Below are positions 53,947-63,500 of a DNA stretch of 64,000 bases, piece after piece. The notes below the pieces were generated by a model. It was given only the letters and a program-made list of their open reading frames with translations. It made no database searches and was not told the origin of the DNA. The stretch's first letter is position 1; every line of letters begins with the position of its first letter. Both the position numbers and the translations under genes were made by a program. Source of the DNA: Burkholderia paludis (GTDB lineage: Bacteria; Pseudomonadota; Gammaproteobacteria; Burkholderiales; Burkholderiaceae). Location: the NCBI RefSeq assembly GCF_000732615.1, contig NZ_JPGL01000011.1, positions 165,096 through 229,095 of the forward strand. The letters run 5' to 3'.

Positions 53947-54849
53947 TCAAGGTTGTTGCCGGACGGGGAACCCCTGGCGCTCGAGAAATTCCGATACCAC
54001 TGGCTCCCAGACGTCGACGCCGTGCGCAAACAGCATATGCCCGTTTTTCTCGAATGGCGGAAGCAGCCGATAGTCTGCGTTGCCGCCAGCGCGAACGAAT
54101 GCATCGTGCCAGGCGCCACTGTATGTCGGACTGAAGTACTGGTCATTTTCCGTATATATCCATAGCATCGGAACGCGAGCCGTTTTGCCGAATCGTGAAT
54201 ACATGGCTTCCAGTCGTTCGCCCTGGCACGGCACACCGGGATGCTCGACCGGATCGCCACCGGAACCACCCGCGAAGTTGATTGCTGCGACCACGCCGTC
54301 CGGATTCTCAGCCGCCATCGCCGTCGTGACGAAGCCACCGACCGATTGGCCGGCGATGACGATTCGATGCGAATCGACATGAGGCTGCCGCCTCGCGTAG
54401 TCCAGTACGGCGAGATCTTCGGTGCGCGCCGCATCGATCATCGGGGCATAGTCCTTCTGACGACATGTGCCGCTATATTCCGGATCGAATTGCGTGCCGA
54501 GTTGACCATAACCGATGCGCGTCGGCTCAAATACGGCAAAGCCGCGTTTCAGGAAAAAGGCGACCTGCCGGGTGAAGCGGAAACGTGGCGGCGTCCCGCG
54601 ATCCGTGGGGCTGCGTCCGTGATTGAGAATCAGGATCGGGAATGGTCCGTCACCGTCTGGAAAGAACTGCGTGATCACCACCTTGCCCGCTTGTGCCGTC
54701 CCGTAAAAATCCTTGACCGTCACGTCGATGGTCGAAACGGACTCGTGCAGATCCGACCTGAGTTGTTCGGCACGAACATCGGAGATCGGGAGCAGGAGCG
54801 GGAGGCAAATCGAAAGCAGACGTGCGGCTGTTGTCAAAGTGAACGGCAT
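53947..54849 (-). CDS. Exported alpha/beta hydrolase
   Basis: 300 aa. Signal peptide RLLSICLPLLLPISDVRA. Oxyanion strand FPILILNHGRSPTDRG, nucleophile elbow IVIAGQSVGGFV (Ser), acid near LWIYTENDQYFSP, His in FEKNGHMLFAHG. Four Cys could make disulphides. Relatives are dienelactone-hydrolase-like or platelet-activating-factor-acetylhydrolase-like esterases. In this context it might trim an acyl or ester group in the periplasm. The substrate is unknown. Confidence 0.8.
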   Translation of the reverse strand: MPFTLTTAARLLSICLPLLLPISDVRAEQLRSDLHESVSTIDVTVKDFYGTAQAGKVVITQFFPDGDGPFPILILNHGRSPTDRGTPPRFRFTRQVAFFLKRGFAVFEPTRIGYGQLGTQFDPEYSGTCRQKDYAPMIDAARTEDLAVLDYARRQPHVDSHRIVIAGQSVGGFVTTAMAAENPDGVVAAINFAGGSGGDPVEHPGVPCQGERLEAMYSRFGKTARVPMLWIYTENDQYFSPTYSGAWHDAFVRAGGNADYRLLPPFEKNGHMLFAHGVDVWEPVVSEFLERQGFPVRQQP

Positions 54850-54932
54850 GTCGAGGGTACCGATGGATTAGGTAGGGCGTCAACGTGGAAATGGCACGAC
54901 CATGCAGGGAGGCAGTGCCACATGAGCGAAGA

Positions 54933-56087
54933 TCAGAACTGCCCGGTGCGCGCTTCGTCTCCACGCATCGATTTCGCCAGAGAATCCAGTTCGAGCCCGA
55001 TCTCGCGGACGTCCGATAGTGTCTTGATCGCTTCTATCCGGGCGAGCAAGCGGTCTTTTCGCACCTCGGTGCCAATCAGAACCTGCTGCGCTTCTTCCGC
55101 AGCACCGAGCATCAGGCGCGCGGCGTCCTCGAGACTGAGGTTGCGGGCTGCCGCGTAGCTTTCAATGAGCTGTAAATCTTGCCCCGCCGCACCAGCACCG
55201 CCGTTCAGTATCTGATTGGCTAGCGTTGTTTTGTACTGCGTCAGCAGATCGTTGCCAGCATAGTGGCCGAGTACGCGTGCACGCCGCTCGTTGACGATCT
55301 GCCGAAGCTGGCCCTGCAGTCGCACGATTTCGTTTGCGCGTTGTACGGCCCCCAATGGCGTGTGCCAATCGGCCGGATTCATCGGCGGCGACACTGGCGT
55401 AGTCGTGATCGGAGTCTGCCAGCGCTCGCTCAGAAGGTTGCGGCGCAACCGGATCAGTTCGTCCTGATTTGTCGCGTTTCGAATGGCCTGTGAATAGTGC
55501 TCGCGGATCTGTTCGCTGTGCGTGAGAGACTGGAGCATTTCACGATCGAGGCGCAGGATCAGATCGGCCGCCTCGTCCAGCGTGACCCCGTGCGCAACGG
55601 CGACCGAACGCAAAAGGTCGAAATCGTCGTCCCGTTCAACCGATTCCGGTTTCGATGCCGCGGCGCGGTAGCGTCGCGCTTCCTCCAGCTTTCGTTGACG
55701 CAGCATGCCGCCCATCGAACAGGTCGGTGCCCAGCGCGCGCGCGTCTGATCGACCTTCTGCCGCAACAGAGTGAATAGTGCGCGACGATTGCTTTCCAGC
55801 AGTGCCTCGTGCGGTTCCCTGGCGACAGGCTCGCGAGCGTCCGTGAACTTGCCGCCGTTGAAACGCCAGCCCCAACAGTTCGCGAGCGTCATGCCCTCGG
55901 GCATTTCACCCAGGTAATGCGTGACGAAATACCAGTCTCCATCGGACGCAGGGGTGTAGTCGGGATCGTCGGTGAAGTAGACGATGCGATTGCACTTGAC
56001 CTGGGTCACGATGAACCAGCCGGATGCAATCACGCCTGCCTGATCGACCGTGGGTTGACTGCGCGCTGATTGAAGAAGGGAGTTCAT
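54933..56087 (-). CDS. Hypothetical 384-aa protein of the modification cluster
   Basis: The N-terminal 120 residues are aromatic-rich, with WFIVTQVKCNRIVYFTDDPDYTPASDGDWYFVTHYLGEMPEG, and look beta-structured. The remainder is long helices (LRLDREMLQSLTHSEQIREHYSQAI, IVRLQGQLRQIVNERRARVLGHY) with coiled-coil character. No signal peptide and no known domain. The ATG (56087) overlaps the stop of the phosphoribosyltransferase-propeller gene, so the two are co-translated. It could be a tail-fibre-like structural protein or an export substrate. Confidence 0.7.
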   Translation of the reverse strand: MNSLLQSARSQPTVDQAGVIASGWFIVTQVKCNRIVYFTDDPDYTPASDGDWYFVTHYLGEMPEGMTLANCWGWRFNGGKFTDAREPVAREPHEALLESNRRALFTLLRQKVDQTRARWAPTCSMGGMLRQRKLEEARRYRAAASKPESVERDDDFDLLRSVAVAHGVTLDEAADLILRLDREMLQSLTHSEQIREHYSQAIRNATNQDELIRLRRNLLSERWQTPITTTPVSPPMNPADWHTPLGAVQRANEIVRLQGQLRQIVNERRARVLGHYAGNDLLTQYKTTLANQILNGGAGAAGQDLQLIESYAAARNLSLEDAARLMLGAAEEAQQVLIGTEVRKDRLLARIEAIKTLSDVREIGLELDSLAKSMRGDEARTGQF

Positions 56088-57775
56088 GACGGAGCGGAAT
56101 CGTAATAGGGATGGATGCGGAATACCTTGAAACCGGCATTGTTGCTGGCGCACGCCAGCAACGGGATACCGTTGGCGTAGCCCGCCGCCGGCGCCTGGCG
56201 AAACGTACCGCCGATCTGGCCTTCCCAGAGTTTGATTTCCCGAGTCGGATCGAATACGGCGAGATGCCCATTGCGGGACAGAACGATCAAATATTTGCCG
56301 AATGCCAGCGGGCCCCACACGCCCGGACTACGTAATCGGCTCATCCATCGAATCTGGAACGTATCGATGTCGAATGCCGTCAGATGCCAGCGATTGTCTA
56401 GTGCGTAGACGACGCCGTCGGCGACGTGCAGAAATTGATGAAGCAGGCCGGGACCGTGCCGGCGGGTCAGCAGGCAGGCGCCGGTTTCGATGTCGAAACT
56501 CTGGAGCTGTCCTTCTTCCGTCGCGACGAAGACCCGCCCGCGATGCACGGCCGGCTTACCTCGAACCATGCCGGTCGTTGATGCCTTCCACCGCAAGTGT
56601 CCGGTATCCGCATCGACGCAGACAAGCGACTGGTCGTTGCAGGTCGCAACGACGGCATTGGCTTCCTCACTGTAGTGAGGAGAGGCGGGCGGCCAATAAC
56701 CGTGCTCGTATCGCCAGATCACGCGGCCGCTTTTCCAGTCCAGCGAGTACAGGTGACCGATCGGGGCGCCTGCGTTGTATTGCTCGGTATTGACGAAGAG
56801 TCGCTCATGCCGGAGGTCGACCTGTGGCGTTGCATGGACGTGCGAGTCGGGACGCCAGCGCCAGATGATCTCGCCGTCGTCCGCGTCGAGCCGAGTCACG
56901 GTCCCGTCGTAGCAGCCGAATACGACGCTGCGGTCGACCACCTGCAATTGCTGGACGATGCCCTTGTATGGCTGTTGCAGGCTGGCACGATTCCAGACCG
57001 TCTCACCCGTCGTGGCGTCGAAGCGCCATATCCTCGCGCGGTCGTCTGCGCCGAATATGCCGTTTTCGGCAACCGCCGGACTGGACTTGAAGGGTGGCGT
57101 CACACCGTGGTTGAACTCGAAGCGCCACCACAGCGGCTGATCCACGAAAGGCGGCGCGCTGCCTTTCATCTCCGGAGGTCGGGCGTCGTAACTATCCCGC
57201 GACAGACCGATATCGTGGCGTCTGAAAACCGAGACGACCGGAAAGCGGCTGACGGACAGTTGCCGCGAACCCGTCGGGCTCCAGCAATCGAACAGTGCCG
57301 CGAGGCCGCACACGTGCAGGTCGCGCTTGTCCGCCCGCAAGGCCTCATCGACGAGTTGAACTGCTGTGCCCTTTCCGAGAAAGTCGTCCACGATCACCGC
57401 GCGGGCGCCCGGCGGACATGGCGCGCCCTCAACCCAGCGCTTGCGATAGTACGTCTTGCGCTGGTCTCGCACCATCAGCAATGTGAGATCCAACCCGTCC
57501 GCCTGCAGGGCGGCGAGCGCGACCGCATACAGCAGCGGCGCGCCCCCGAAACCCGGCCCGATCAGAACCTCCGGGCGCATAGGGCGAATTCGTTCCCACA
57601 GCAACCGGCCTGCGACACGAGCCTGTCCCGCATGCGACAGCAAGTCCTTGAAGTCGAATGTGACGTCCTTGCCTAGCAGGATGACCTGACTGTAGATAGC
57701 GCGCCGCAGTTGTTCCCGCTCGGCGTCCAGGGAATCGGTGGGCGGATGCGCGATTTCAGCTGCGAGCATGATCAA
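56084..57775 (-). CDS. Phosphoribosyltransferase-like domain fused to a PQQ-type beta-propeller
   Basis: 563 aa. Residues 1-200 hold a type I phosphoribosyltransferase fold: VLIGPGFGGAPLLYAVALAAL, then the PRPP loop ARAVIVDDFLGKGTAVQLVDEAL. Residues 215-560 are about seven propeller blades of the PQQ/quinoprotein type: GADDRARIWRFDATTGETVWN, GCYDGTVTRLDADDGEIIWRW, CNDQSLVCVDADTGHLRWK, ATEEGQLQSFDIETGACLL. I do not recognise this fusion from described proteins. There is no signal peptide, so it is cytoplasmic. Stop-start overlaps link it to both neighbours. Role unknown; nucleotide transfer with a protein-binding propeller is a guess. Confidence 0.75.
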   Translation of the reverse strand: MIMLAAEIAHPPTDSLDAEREQLRRAIYSQVILLGKDVTFDFKDLLSHAGQARVAGRLLWERIRPMRPEVLIGPGFGGAPLLYAVALAALQADGLDLTLLMVRDQRKTYYRKRWVEGAPCPPGARAVIVDDFLGKGTAVQLVDEALRADKRDLHVCGLAALFDCWSPTGSRQLSVSRFPVVSVFRRHDIGLSRDSYDARPPEMKGSAPPFVDQPLWWRFEFNHGVTPPFKSSPAVAENGIFGADDRARIWRFDATTGETVWNRASLQQPYKGIVQQLQVVDRSVVFGCYDGTVTRLDADDGEIIWRWRPDSHVHATPQVDLRHERLFVNTEQYNAGAPIGHLYSLDWKSGRVIWRYEHGYWPPASPHYSEEANAVVATCNDQSLVCVDADTGHLRWKASTTGMVRGKPAVHRGRVFVATEEGQLQSFDIETGACLLTRRHGPGLLHQFLHVADGVVYALDNRWHLTAFDIDTFQIRWMSRLRSPGVWGPLAFGKYLIVLSRNGHLAVFDPTREIKLWEGQIGGTFRQAPAAGYANGIPLLACASNNAGFKVFRIHPYYDSAPS

Positions 57776-58068
57776 CCGCCGTCGCCGCCGCCGTCACCAC
57801 CGCCGTCGCCACCCTCTCCGCCTTCACCTTCGCCTTCGCCTTCTCCTTCTCCATCGCCTTCACTATCGCCTTCGCTTTCGCTTTCACTGGATTCCGCGGC
57901 GCCTTCGCTGGAGTCGCCGTCGCCGCCAGATCCGCCGAAGTGGTAGATCGTCTTCGCTACGACGGATTGGTCGACCGATGGTGCGCTGATCGGCGCAACA
58001 GGAAAAAGTGGTGCCGCGTGGATGAACAGCCTCGGGAAGGCGACATCGTCGAAATCCGTATCTGGCAT
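57772..58068 (-). CDS. Small peptide with acidic Gly/Glu/Asp/Ser repeat tail (candidate modified-peptide precursor)
   Basis: 98 aa. The first 45 residues look like a leader (MPDTDFDDVAFPRLFIHAAP, then SVVAKTIYHF). From GGSGGDGDSSEGAAESSESE onward the sequence is only Gly, Asp, Glu, Ser and Ala, passing from SE to GE to GGD repeats. It lies 23 bp after an ATP-grasp ligase gene, which follows a cupin hydroxylase gene, and its stop overlaps the next start. Short precursor plus modifying enzymes is the layout of RiPP clusters. It may instead be a plain acidic linker protein. Confidence 0.65.
   Translation of the reverse strand: MPDTDFDDVAFPRLFIHAAPLFPVAPISAPSVDQSVVAKTIYHFGGSGGDGDSSEGAAESSESESEGDSEGDGEGEGEGEGEGGEGGDGGGDGGGDGG
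57780..57890 (-). repeat. Low-complexity triplet/hexamer repeat coding Gly-Glu/Gly-Asp runs
   Basis: On the plus strand the DNA is a run of CCGTCGCC/CCTTCGCC/CTTCTCC units with three- and six-base periodicity. It encodes the repeat tail of the 98-aa peptide. Slippage of such sequence changes the number of acidic units without breaking the frame. Confidence 0.7.
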
Positions 58069-58091
58069 GGTGTTCCTCTCGATTGAGAAAA

Positions 58092-59195
58092 TTAGTCGGC
58101 GCTTTGAGGTGCCGGTTGACGTACTGTTGAAGACGACCGACTCGTCGGTTCAGCACCGAGATTGGCGACGAGAGCGGGATAGGCCAAAGGATGCACGGCC
58201 GGGTGACTGTTCATTTCCAGCCACCAAAAGTGTTGCCCGTCATAGATTGCGTCCGCCGTGAATAACGTATCGCGACGCGATTCCGTCGGAATGGCTGAAT
58301 ACAGTACCGGTCCCGCCGCGCGGAGCTCGTCCCAGCGAGGATTCACATTGGTGCGCATGTCCAGCAGGAGTCGGCCGCGCGGGTGCATGAGCGGTGAGCC
58401 GTAGCGAAATTCCACGAGTTGGCGGGCGCCACGATCGGGAACGTCATCGAGAGCGTGACCAAAAAAGCGCAGCGTGACCGCGCAGCGATCGATCTGGTGA
58501 GAAAGTTCGGATGGTTCGATCTTCTGCATCAGGTTGGCGCGTTCCTCGATCAGCTTGCGAAAGGTCGCTCGCCCGTTGCCGGTCACGCGCGGCATCGTGT
58601 CGCGTTCAGCGCAGACGGGCGCGTCATTCCAGAACCAGACCTTGAATATTTCGCCGTCGACGAACCGTTCGTAGTATTCACTGCGGGACGGCTCGATCGG
58701 GTATTGCGACGAAGAGCGGAACGGCCCTTCGATCTGTGCGCCGAATGACGACGCCGCTTGCTTCACCACCACGTTTGCCATGTCGTCCGAGGTCGAGCTT
58801 CCGTAAGCCGGAACCCTCAATCCGGCTTGCTGCGCCCATTGCTTGAACGCCAGCTTGTCGCTTGCGGCGGGCCAGCGCTTGCTTCGGTCTGGCAGCCAGC
58901 CGGCAAAGTGCGTGACTTCGTCGATCAGGGCAGGCGTGTATTGCGCAATGCCGTTCACCTTGGCGAGGAACCGCGGTTGCAGAGTCCAGTACCGTTCGCC
59001 GCGGCGCAGCAGCGCCTGCAGGCTCTCGCCGGCGATGATGAGTTCGAATCCTGCATCCAGCGCCGCCTGACGCAACCACCTGACGTGATCGAAGAAATTG
59101 TTTTTGGATGCGGCCAAGAAGACTCCTGATCGTGATGGGCGACGCTTCTTTGCCGAAGTCGTCGCAATGAATGCAGGCACACGGCGCAAGCTCAT
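58092..59195 (-). CDS. ATP-grasp ligase
   Basis: 367 aa from the Met at 59195. ATP-grasp marks: the Lys strand DMANVVVKQAASSFGAQ, the hinge YYERFVDGEIFKVWFWNDAP, the Arg strand GNGRATFRKLIEER, and the metal-binding end FWWLEMNSHPAVHP with Glu and Asn. The N-terminal part (FFDHVRWLRQAALDAGFELIIAG) is the preceding Rossmann-like lobe. Such enzymes join a carboxylate to an amine, thiol or hydroxyl through an acyl-phosphate. The adjacent acidic peptide, rich in carboxylates and Ser, is the obvious candidate substrate. Confidence 0.8.
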   Translation of the reverse strand: MSLRRVPAFIATTSAKKRRPSRSGVFLAASKNNFFDHVRWLRQAALDAGFELIIAGESLQALLRRGERYWTLQPRFLAKVNGIAQYTPALIDEVTHFAGWLPDRSKRWPAASDKLAFKQWAQQAGLRVPAYGSSTSDDMANVVVKQAASSFGAQIEGPFRSSSQYPIEPSRSEYYERFVDGEIFKVWFWNDAPVCAERDTMPRVTGNGRATFRKLIEERANLMQKIEPSELSHQIDRCAVTLRFFGHALDDVPDRGARQLVEFRYGSPLMHPRGRLLLDMRTNVNPRWDELRAAGPVLYSAIPTESRRDTLFTADAIYDGQHFWWLEMNSHPAVHPLAYPALVANLGAEPTSRSSSTVRQPAPQSAD

Positions 59196-59409
59196 GGGGT
59201 TCGACGAACTGCCGGCATCGCGACTCGACGAACGCTGCAGGTCGACGCATGACAAGTCTTCGCCTGCCGATGCCAAAATGTTTAGAGGTGCGGCGAATTT
59301 TTTACATGGGAGACCGACCGTGCCGGATTGTCGGCCCAGCGACGAGCTGCGGCATGGAACGCGCTCGATGTCGCCGATTTTGGAGTCGCCGTCGGGGTGG
59401 GCCGGTCTC

Positions 59410-60192
59410 CTACCGTACGCCTGGTACTTCCCCCCGATTTCCGCAGACTGCTGGCGTACCTTTTGCCCACATGTTCGATGATAGCGAGAACGATGTTGAG
59501 CGCACGTGATGAAACCATCCGGCGGGCAGATACAGCATTTCCCCGGCTTTGAGCATGCATTGGCAGCCACTGGCAGCTTGTGCAAGCGGAAACTTGGAGA
59601 AATCAGGTGCTTCCGGATTGAATCTGGAGCCGAACAGGACGGGGTTGGACTCCCACAAGTAGAGGTTCTCGGCATAGTGCGGCGGGAACAGCAGAATGCG
59701 CTTCGTTCCCCAAACTTGCGCCAGCAAATTGTCGTCGTAGTCGCAATGGAGCGGCGTGACCGTGTCCGACGGACCGATCCAGATCTTCAGATCCTTGAAG
59801 TGCGTGAAATAGTGCGGCCACCGGCAAAGGGCATCGAGTTCAGGGAGTTTCTGATTGCCGAGATAGGGTGGCAAGCCAGGCGTGCCGTGTTTCAGCAGGG
59901 AGAAATACTCCGCCAGCGACATTTCCTTGCTTTCGCGTTTCTTCGAGAATGCGGCGCTCACGTAGTCGCCGATCCTGGCACGTACACGCAAGCCGGAGAA
60001 GCGCTCGACCAGCCCGTCAGGCGTCAGCGCGTGGAGTGGCCAGGTTGACACGATGCCTACGATGATGAACGGCAGGCCCGCGGCCGCGAATGCGCTGAAG
60101 ACGTTCGGCTCGAGCGGACTGACGCGCGGTACGGAGGATATGTCGCCGACCAGACGGCTCGCCGCCATGATCCGTTGACGAATGTTTTCCAT
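59410..60192 (-). CDS. JmjC-like cupin (Cupin_8) Fe(II)/2-oxoglutarate hydroxylase
   Basis: 260 aa. Metal ligands are visible: His149 and Asp151 in DTVTPLHCDYDDNLLAQVWG, and a distal His at 228-229 in LYLPAGWFHHVRSTSFSLSSN. KRILLFPP and FIIVGIVSTWPL are also typical of the FIH/JMJD5 group, which hydroxylates Asn, Asp, His or Arg in proteins. A conserved Lys in GTKRILLF may bind 2-oxoglutarate. It is the first gene of the minus-strand run; the 214-bp gap to the ATP-grasp gene holds nothing I recognise. Confidence 0.85.
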   Translation of the reverse strand: MENIRQRIMAASRLVGDISSVPRVSPLEPNVFSAFAAAGLPFIIVGIVSTWPLHALTPDGLVERFSGLRVRARIGDYVSAAFSKKRESKEMSLAEYFSLLKHGTPGLPPYLGNQKLPELDALCRWPHYFTHFKDLKIWIGPSDTVTPLHCDYDDNLLAQVWGTKRILLFPPHYAENLYLWESNPVLFGSRFNPEAPDFSKFPLAQAASGCQCMLKAGEMLYLPAGWFHHVRSTSFSLSSNMWAKGTPAVCGNRGEVPGVR

Positions 60193-60575
60193 TGCCAGAT
60201 GGATGAGTAAGCGCTGCAGGCGGAGCGCGCCGGTTTCCTTGTAGACGGCTGCGAGGTGACTCGTACACGCCGTAGCCGGGCCCGGATGATCCGCGGATAA
60301 ACAAGTTATCGCGCTTCGACATCAAACTGTTTAGGGGGAACGCCGAAAAAAACTCTTCGACATCGCTCCCGGTCCCGAGGGGGGCACGCCTGGATCTTCA
60401 ACAAGCCTGATTTTTTCGAGGCCGCGCTGGTGGCACATAAAAATTATTTCGCAACCACCCTAAACAAATCGCGTTTCCGATCGGATGACTTGAGCAACTA
60501 CGCAACGATTCCAGGCTAGGGAGTGTCTCCCGCTGGGAAGTTGGTGACGGACAACACATCCAAACGGAACACGAC
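60193..60575. promoter_or_regulatory. Divergent intergenic region
   Basis: 383 bp between the cupin gene and the large YD-repeat gene, so it must hold promoters for both directions. A partial sigma-28-like match (TAAA at 60470 and CCGAT 12 nt later) has the wrong spacing for the usual TAAA-N15-GCCGATAA. I do not claim a promoter there. No RNA gene or repeat is seen. Confidence 0.4.
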
Positions 60576-63500
60576 ATGGTCGCGATCGTCAGCGGAAACA
60601 ATCTGGGCCTCAATCTCGGTTCACTCGCGGTTCTGGGCTCGAATGGCAAGATCGGAAACGCCGTGCAGGGGCGGAGCGGCGAAAGCGCGTACGTGAATGT
60701 CTCGAACGGCAATCTCGTACTCCAGGATAACGACGCGCTGTTGATGGGCCTGGGGCTCGACATCAGTGATCTGCGAACCTACAACAGCCAGGGGTCGGCC
60801 AACTTCACGAATGGTGACGGCTGGCAAACGGGACTCTACAAATCGGTTGTCCGCCAGAGCGACGGTACGCTCGAGCGTACCGACAGCGACGGCTCGACTT
60901 CGATTTACGCCTGGGATGCGACTAGTCAGTGTTACGTCGAGACGACCAGTGCCGGTTCCGCCCTGAGCACGATCAGCGTCAACGCGGATGGCACGTTGAC
61001 GTGGACGAACGGCAGCACCGGAACGACGGAAACCTATGAGGGCAGCGGCGCGGGCCTGTTGTTGTCGTCGACGGATACCGATGGCAATACGCTGGCTTAC
61101 AGCTACGACAGCAACAACCTGCTTACGCAAGTAACCGATGCGAGCGGCGAGGCCCTGAATTTCACGTACGCCGGACAAAACCTGGTCCAGTTGAGTACGA
61201 CGCTCGCGTCGGGTCAGACGATCAACGAAATTTCCTACGGCTATGACGCGCAGAACCGGCTTACGTCTGTTTCGGTAAATCTCGATCCGACAGGCACGGT
61301 TCCCACCGGGGCCGATGCGCAGGCGAGCTACGTCACCACCTATAGCTATGACGGTCCGAGTGATCGTATTGCGGGCGTCCAGCAAAGCGACGGGACCAGC
61401 CTTGCATTTACCTATGTTCTCTCCGACGGGCAGTACAAGGTCGCCTCGGTAACGGACGGGCTCGGCAATACGACATCGTTTTCCTACGATAGCGATTCGG
61501 GCACGACGAGCGTTACCGATCCGCTCGATTGCACGTCGGTTTACCGTTACGACGCCAACGGGCAACTGATTCAGGCGAGCAGCGGGGTGACGGCGGCCAA
61601 TGCCGAAGGTCTGACGCAGGCTTACTACACGTACAACGACCTGGGCGATGTGACCGGCATCACGGACGGTGCGGGTCACACGGTGAGCATGCAATACGAC
61701 GATCGCGGCAATCTGGTGAGCCAGGTCGATGCCGCGGGCGACACGCGGACACTGACCTACAATGCCGCCAACCAGGTCCTGACGAGCACCGTCTATGCCA
61801 ATGCGGCATCGGGGCTGGAAGCGGCGAGCGATCCCCAGACGACGCGCTACGTCTATTCGGCGACGCAACCCACCCAGTTGCGATTCGTGATCGCGCCGCA
61901 AGGCAACGTCACCGAGTACCGTTACAGCACGAATGGCCTGCGAACCTCGACGATCGCCTATACCGGGTCCACTTACGATGTCAGTGCGTTCGGGCAGACG
62001 CAGGTTCCCACCGAAAGTCAACTGGAACAGTGGCAGGCGGCTCAGGATCTGACGCAGACGGAGCGTACCGACTATACGTACGATTTCCGGGGGCAACTGC
62101 AGACCAGCACGACATACGCAAATATCGGATCGAACGGCGTGGGCGTGACGAGTGGCGAACAGGCCACGCACTATGTCTACGACCAGTCCGGGCGCCTGTT
62201 GCAGACCGTTTCGCCTGCCGGAAGCGTCACGCAGTATGTTTACGACGGGCTGGGGCGCGTCGTGAGCACGAGCGCGCCGTCACTTGACGGCACTACGCCG
62301 AACGTTACGTTGACCCGCTACGACGATGTCAGCGGCACAACGACGGTGACCCTTGCCAACGGGCTGTCGACTGTCTCGAGTTACGATCGCGCAGGCCATC
62401 TGGTGAGCGTCACGCAGCTCTCGGCGACCTCATCCGCGTTGGGGACGACCCGCTACTGGTATGACGACGATGGACGTCTCGTCATGACGCAGGATCCGAC
62501 GGGGGCGCGTCAATGGACGATGTACGACGAAGCGGGCCGCAAGATTGCCGACATCGATCCGACTGGCGCGTTGACCGAGTACACCTACAACGCCAGCGGA
62601 CTGCTCGCCCAGAGCATTGCATACGATACGCCCGTGGATACGTCGGCGCTGGTCGATGCGAGCGGGGCGCCGCTGACCGCTTGGACCACGGATGCGAACT
62701 GGCCGACCGGTGGCCCGGCAGCTGAACTCGCCGCGATTCGCCCTGCTGCGACGTCGCAGGACCAGCATACCTGGTACTTCTACGACGATGCCGATCGGCT
62801 GACGTGGGAGGTCGATCCGCAGGGGCGGGTGACGCAGACCACCTACGACGGTGAGTCGCATGTGCTGTCGGTCACGCAGTTGGCCAATCCGATCGACGTC
62901 TCGCAACTGGCCGACGCTGCCGACGTGTCCTTTGCATCGCAAACCGCGCCGTGGCTGACAGTCACGACGAGCGGTTCGTCGGCGCTGGGCGAGCCGGTGA
63001 CGCTGCAGGCGAACGTGAGCGGAGGCGACGGCGGGGAAGTGACGTTCTTCAACGGCAGCACGGTCCTGGGCAGCGCCGTGATGACGAACGGGACGGCCAG
63101 CTTCACGACGAGCGCGCTGCCGGTGGGCGTGAACAACATCAGTGTGGTGTATTCGGGCGATGCATCGCATCCGAGCGGGGTGTCGGCGGTCGCGCAGGCG
63201 ACCGTTACCGGCGCGGCGACGAACATTGCGTTGAATGTGCAAAGCCAGGGGGCAAGCCGGTACAGCGAAGCGGTCTGGGGCAACCCGGTGACGCTGTCGG
63301 CTGCGGTGACGGACCAGGGGCAGGGTCTGCCGGTGGCGAGCGGTCAGGTGACGTTCTACAACGGGACGACGATGCTGGGCACGGCCACGCTCGTCAATGG
63401 GCTGGCACTGCTGACGGTCTCGAGCCTGCCGGTGGGGACGGTGGACATCGAGGCGGTCTACGCAGGCGATGCGACGCATGTGGGATCGAACACCGAGCAG

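Noticed and set aside
57780..57890. CRISPR-like repeat array
   Set aside because: The periodic DNA is a coding low-complexity run with 3- and 6-base periodicity, without spacers. No CRISPR array or cas gene was seen in the window.
60470..60495. Sigma-28 promoter upstream of the YD-repeat gene
   Set aside because: A TAAA and a CCGAT are present, but the spacing is about 4 bp too short and the flanking consensus bases are missing.
60621..62171. 516-codon minus-strand open frame
   Set aside because: It lies opposite the YD-repeat gene and is an Arg/Val-rich mirror of the repeats; the plus-strand frame shows clear YD motifs.
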